Positions 34,323-37,311 of a DNA stretch of 37,311 bases are shown here, one piece after another. Position numbers and translations under genes: made by a program. The notes below the pieces were generated by a model that saw only the letters and a program-made list of their open reading frames with translations, searched no databases and had not been told where the DNA came from. The stretch comes from Treponema sp. (lineage in GTDB: Bacteria > Spirochaetota > Spirochaetia > Treponematales > Breznakiellaceae): contig JAITIX010000077.1 in the NCBI GenBank assembly GCA_031279205.1, positions 1-37,311 of the forward strand. Reading direction: 5' to 3'. Position 1 is the stretch's first letter. Each line of letters opens with the position of its first letter.

Positions 34323-34502
34323 CCTTCATGTCGGGAGTTTTTGCCGACACGAAGGGGGTTTTTCCCGACATGAAGGGAACTTCCACCGACACGAAGGGAA
34401 GGATCGCCTTCATGTCGGGAACTTTTGCCTTCATGTCGGGAGTTTTTGCCGACATGAAGGGAAGAATTACCTTCATGTCGGGAGTTTTTGCCGACACATT
34501 GA
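34323..34502. repeat. 21-bp array whose 12-bp core flips orientation
   Basis: Nine units begin at 34323, 34344, 34365, 34386, 34407, 34428, 34449, 34470 and 34491, exactly 21 bp apart. The core is CCTTCATGTCGG (34323, 34407, 34428, 34470) or its reverse complement form CCGACATGAAGG / CCGACACGAAGG (34344, 34365, 34386, 34449, and a degraded copy at 34491). The 9-bp spacers vary (GAGTTTTTG, GGGTTTTTC, GAACTTCCA, GAAGGATCG, GAAGAATTA). A degraded unit may precede at 34302. Confidence 0.95.
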
Positions 34503-34509
34503 GCGTGGG

Positions 34510-35694
34510 TCATTTGACTAAGAGGCTGGCCAGCGCCTGTACTGAGATAATGTTTCCGATAGCGCCGCCTAGGGATGAGAGGAAGAAGACTAGAAGCGCC
34601 CGTGTGATGCGGTTTCGGTAGAGACCTTTGAGGCTGGTAATATCAGAGGAAAGGTTCTGGGCGTCTGAGACGCGGGGTTTGCGGAGGGTCGCTTCGGCGA
34701 CGCCGGAGAACAGGCCAATGCTGACGAAGGGGCTTATGGTGCCAAAGGGCGCGCCGACAAACGACACGAGTATGGAAAGCGGATGCCCCAGAGCCAGCAG
34801 CGCGCCCAGAGCGGCGAGGGAGCCGTTCCACAAGACCCAGCGGATGAGCATGGCAAGGCTGACGTCAGCGCCGGCGAAGAAGAAACCCACGATGAAGAAC
34901 GCCACAAGAAGCGCCGGCAGTATCCAGGTGAGCGCCCTTACCCAGAGCTTGGGCGGGGGAATTGTGTCCAGATCAGCGATATCGGCGGTTTCCTCGCCGC
35001 GGGCAATTCGTTCAAGGTGCGCCTTGATGCCTGTGATATGGCCTGCGCCAATCACGGCGAGCTGTTTGCGGACGCCTGCGCCGCTTGTCCAGAGCTTTGC
35101 GGCCAGATAGCGGTCGCGCTCGTCAATAAGCGTTGTCTTCACTTCGGGCAGATAGATGGCAAGATCGTCCATCATACCTTCAAGCTCGTTGCGTTTTTTG
35201 AGATTCTCGATGTCGGCTTTGTCGAATTTGTCAGTGGTAAAGGCGCTGGTGAGCAAGGAGGCAAGGAGCTTACATTTGCTCCAAAGTTTGCAGGCGGCCC
35301 AGGCTCTGCGCAGGGTGAGCTGCACTTCACGGTCGCAGAGCGCGTAGGGAATGCCCAGTTCCGTGGCAGTATCAAGTGCCGTCCTCATTTCTTCGCCGGG
35401 TTTTACACCCAGTTCCTGTCCCATGCGCCGCTGGAAACTGAATAACACGAGGTTAGCTATAAGCAGAAACCCTTTGCCTTCTTTAAACACTTTGGATACG
35501 TCAAGTTGTTCCCAGCTTGACTGTTCCGTGATGGACTTATGGCGTCCTCCGTCCAGTTCCACGCATACCAGATCGGGCTGTTCCTCGCGGATGCTCCGGT
35601 CTACCTCTTCAATACTTTCTCGTGATATATGGGCTGTGCCAATAAGAATGATTTCCCGCCCGTTCAGGGTGATGCTTATACGATTATCGTTCAT
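34510..35694 (-). CDS. TraB/PrgY-family membrane protein
   Basis: A 394-residue protein of the TraB/PrgY/GumN superfamily. The cytosolic N-terminal half has the family motifs IILIGTAHISRESIEEV, PDLVCVELDGGRH, IPYALCDREVQLTLRR and LAVIGAGHITGIKAHLE. The Gly-Thr-Ala-His and Gly-Ala-Gly-His elements resemble those of Tiki-type metalloproteases. The C-terminal third is hydrophobic with about four membrane segments (from WILPALLVAFFIVGFFFAG near residue 255 to the C-terminus). In enterococci, PrgY limits pheromone signalling; function here is unknown. Start ATG 35694 (MNDNRISITLNG) lies 4 bp after the TPR lipoprotein stop; a longer frame from 35730 overlaps that gene. Confidence 0.88.
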   Translation of the reverse strand: MNDNRISITLNGREIILIGTAHISRESIEEVDRSIREEQPDLVCVELDGGRHKSITEQSSWEQLDVSKVFKEGKGFLLIANLVLFSFQRRMGQELGVKPGEEMRTALDTATELGIPYALCDREVQLTLRRAWAACKLWSKCKLLASLLTSAFTTDKFDKADIENLKKRNELEGMMDDLAIYLPEVKTTLIDERDRYLAAKLWTSGAGVRKQLAVIGAGHITGIKAHLERIARGEETADIADLDTIPPPKLWVRALTWILPALLVAFFIVGFFFAGADVSLAMLIRWVLWNGSLAALGALLALGHPLSILVSFVGAPFGTISPFVSIGLFSGVAEATLRKPRVSDAQNLSSDITSLKGLYRNRITRALLVFFLSSLGGAIGNIISVQALASLLVK

Positions 35695-35698
35695 GCGC

Positions 35699-37171
35699 CT
35701 ATTTTGATAGAGCAAGGCGTCGTTGTTCAAGCGCCCATTCGTTTAAGCGCCATTCTACCATGTAAGGCCGGTTAAGTTCGCGCACACGCTCGAAGTATAC
35801 GTCTGCCACGGCTGGTTTCCCGCTCAAGTCGTAGTAGCTGGCGAGGTAGTAGAGGAGCTGCGCCTTGGTATCCTCGTTTTTTTCACGGGCGATTCGGTTG
35901 GCGACTTCGCTGTCTCCTCGCAGGTCGTGGAACATGCGTACCACGTACCAGGTGAGTGATTCGCGGGGCAGGGTTTTGAGAACATCTTCCAGAAAGGCTT
36001 TTGGTCCGTTAGCCCCGCTTTCGCGTATCCAGTTGACGGCGGCAAGGAGCGCGTAGTTTATCTCCGGCGCGTACAGGTATGCTTGAAGGAAGGCGTCTCT
36101 TGCCGCAGCCCATTGTCGTTTACGCATTTTGTGCATACCCAGACCTTCAAAGCCGAAGTAGTAGTCGGGTCGGAGCCTTGTGAGGATTTCGTAAGCAGCT
36201 TCTGCGCCATCATAATCGTCGAATTCGTCTTTGATACCGGCGATGTAGACATAAGCGAGGAAATTATCAGGGTCGATGGTGATAGCCCGTTCGTATTCCT
36301 CAAGGGCTTCTGGTTTACGGTGCAGGTATATGAGTACGGAGCCGCGATCTGTGGCGATCCAGTAGTCATTAGGGGCGAGTTCTTTGGCGATATCCAGATC
36401 GGCGAGTGCGAGCAAGGGCTGGTTTTCGTCGCGGTGGAGGCGGGCGCGTTCATTGTAAGCCTGCGCCCAGTCAGGATGAGCGGCGACGGCCTTGTTAAGG
36501 AGGCGTTCAGCGTTTGTGGAATCGTGGTTATAGCGATAGACCAGGGCGCGGCCGACGAGTGCGGTGCCGTTTTCTGGTTCTTCGGCCAGGGCGCGGTCGT
36601 AGTAAAGTGCGGCGTTTTTGAAGGAACGTCCGCTGGTATAAAGATCACCCATTGCGTTAAGTGCGTTTATATGCGCGGGGTCAGTGTCGAGAATTGTTTG
36701 GAGCAGTGCGTGTTGTTCGCGTGGCTTGTTCTCAGCCTTTTCGATCATGGAAAGCACGAAGAGGGCGTCCATGTTTTCAGGCTCGGCGGCTATGACGGCG
36801 TTAGTGATGGCGCGTGCCTCGTTGAACAAGCGTGCTGAATTCATAACGGACGCTTTCAGGAGTTGTATTTTGGCGGACTCGGCGTCTGGCGACTCGATTT
36901 CTTCAAAGAGGGCGATTCCTGCATCAAAGTCTCCTTGGGCAAGAAGCATGGTAATTTCGGCGAGTATGGCCAGGGTATCGCGTTTTTGAGGTGCTGGAGT
37001 TTCTGCTGGTGCTGGCTCCACGGGAACGGGTTTTTCCTGTGGCGCGGCAATTACAGGCGCAGGGGCTGGTTCCGGCGTTGCTTCAGGCTTTGAAGCGCAG
37101 GAAACGAATACTGCTGCGTACAGCAGGGATAGGCAGACAAAGCCGAATACAGGTTTGCTTACAAGGCTCAT
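35699..37171 (-). CDS. TPR-repeat lipoprotein
   Basis: A 490-residue exported protein. The signal peptide (MSLVSKPVFGFVCLSLLYAA) ends in a lipobox with Cys25 (VFVSC-ASK). A Pro/Ala/Glu-rich linker spans about residues 29-62. The rest is a helical solenoid of about ten tetratricopeptide repeats; examples are AHINALNAMGDLYTSGRSFK, ALYYDRALAEEPENGTALVG and ALEEYERAITIDPDNFLAYV. It probably acts as a protein-protein scaffold at a membrane surface; no partner is evident. ATG 37171 follows AAGGA. The TraB-family gene begins 4 bp after its stop, so the two are co-transcribed. The exact reading TTATCGGC (GCCGATAA on the coding strand) lies 33 bp upstream of the start. Confidence 0.9.
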   Translation of the reverse strand: MSLVSKPVFGFVCLSLLYAAVFVSCASKPEATPEPAPAPVIAAPQEKPVPVEPAPAETPAPQKRDTLAILAEITMLLAQGDFDAGIALFEEIESPDAESAKIQLLKASVMNSARLFNEARAITNAVIAAEPENMDALFVLSMIEKAENKPREQHALLQTILDTDPAHINALNAMGDLYTSGRSFKNAALYYDRALAEEPENGTALVGRALVYRYNHDSTNAERLLNKAVAAHPDWAQAYNERARLHRDENQPLLALADLDIAKELAPNDYWIATDRGSVLIYLHRKPEALEEYERAITIDPDNFLAYVYIAGIKDEFDDYDGAEAAYEILTRLRPDYYFGFEGLGMHKMRKRQWAAARDAFLQAYLYAPEINYALLAAVNWIRESGANGPKAFLEDVLKTLPRESLTWYVVRMFHDLRGDSEVANRIAREKNEDTKAQLLYYLASYYDLSGKPAVADVYFERVRELNRPYMVEWRLNEWALEQRRLALSK

Positions 37172-37311
37172 TTGGTTCCTTTTTGTTAGTTACGACTTTT
37201 TATTTATCGGCAATATAAGTTCCTTACAAAGAAAAAGCCGGCATTCCACTGGCTACCAGTGGCGGCGCCAGACACGCCAACGGGGTCAGAATAAAAAAAC
37301 CTCTAAAAACT

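Larger units (their letters stand above)
34111..34509. other. 399-bp gap upstream of the Bmp-family gene
   Basis: It holds a putative promoter (34142-34170), a perfect 15-bp palindrome (34189-34203) and the 21-bp flipping-core array (34323-34502). Frames through the array are artefacts of the repeat. No gene is seen. Confidence 0.75.

Noticed and set aside
34258-34513. Small repeat proteins (SAKTPDMKA-type)
   Set aside because: Same artefact of a 21-bp repeat divisible by three; core inversion explains the alternating peptide pattern better than coding selection.
221-37293. Shared GGGTCAGAATA near both window ends (221-231 and 37283-37293)
   Set aside because: A single 11-bp match between two intergenic regions can be chance; no longer similarity surrounds it.

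Overview
The window looks like chromosome from an acetogenic spirochaete, most likely a termite-gut Treponema of the T. primitia type. This is inference. It rests on a complete bacterial Wood-Ljungdahl carbonyl-branch operon, long dCache-type chemoreceptors, a Bmp/TmpC-like binding protein, relaxed spirochaete-type lipoboxes, TTG starts and many short intergenic repeat arrays. No rRNA, tRNA, CRISPR array or complete mobile element is visible.

Layout. 1-62: start of a probable IS1182-type transposase, cut by the window edge. 295-8250 (minus): CODH/acetyl-CoA synthase operon in transcription order cooS-cooC-acsB-acsD-acsC-acsE, ending in a clear terminator. 8438-9486 (plus): a second methyltetrahydrofolate-corrinoid methyltransferase followed by the stump of a URO-D-type methyltransferase gene. 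9551-10240: two adjoining 22/21-bp repeat arrays and several palindromes. 10246-13555 (minus): a tightly overlapped cooC2-acsV-DUF3786 operon that should mature and reactivate the CODH/ACS and corrinoid proteins. 13646-14379 (minus): a frameshifted Rpn/PD-(D/E)XK gene. 14525-16519 (plus): uvrB.

16709-19461 (plus): a URO-D-superfamily methyltransferase-like gene and a corrinoid reductive activator (RACE). 19633-24447 (minus): two tandem methyl-accepting chemotaxis proteins. 24713-25354 (minus): a small B12-binding methyltransferase corrinoid protein. 25609-31285 (plus): a housekeeping run of lipoprotein, trmB, ligA, alpha-L-fucosidase and purM. 31282-37171 (minus): acyl-CoA synthetase, Bmp-family binding protein, TraB-family membrane protein and a TPR lipoprotein.

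How the genes work together. CooS reduces CO2 to CO. AcsE moves the methyl group from methyl-H4folate to the corrinoid iron-sulfur protein AcsCD, and AcsB joins methyl, CO and CoA into acetyl-CoA. The CooC proteins are the probable nickel/maturation ATPases, and AcsV reactivates Co(II). The second set (methyltransferase at 8438, URO-D-like protein at 16709, RACE at 18025, corrinoid protein at 24713) has the parts of a substrate-to-H4folate methyl transfer system that would feed external methyl groups into the same pathway. Its substrate is not evident.

The least explained signal is a set of intergenic arrays with unrelated sequences but one shared build: a short palindrome-like core repeated every 21-23 bp, about two helical turns. 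In the array at 34323-34502 the core switches orientation from unit to unit while the 21-bp register stays fixed.
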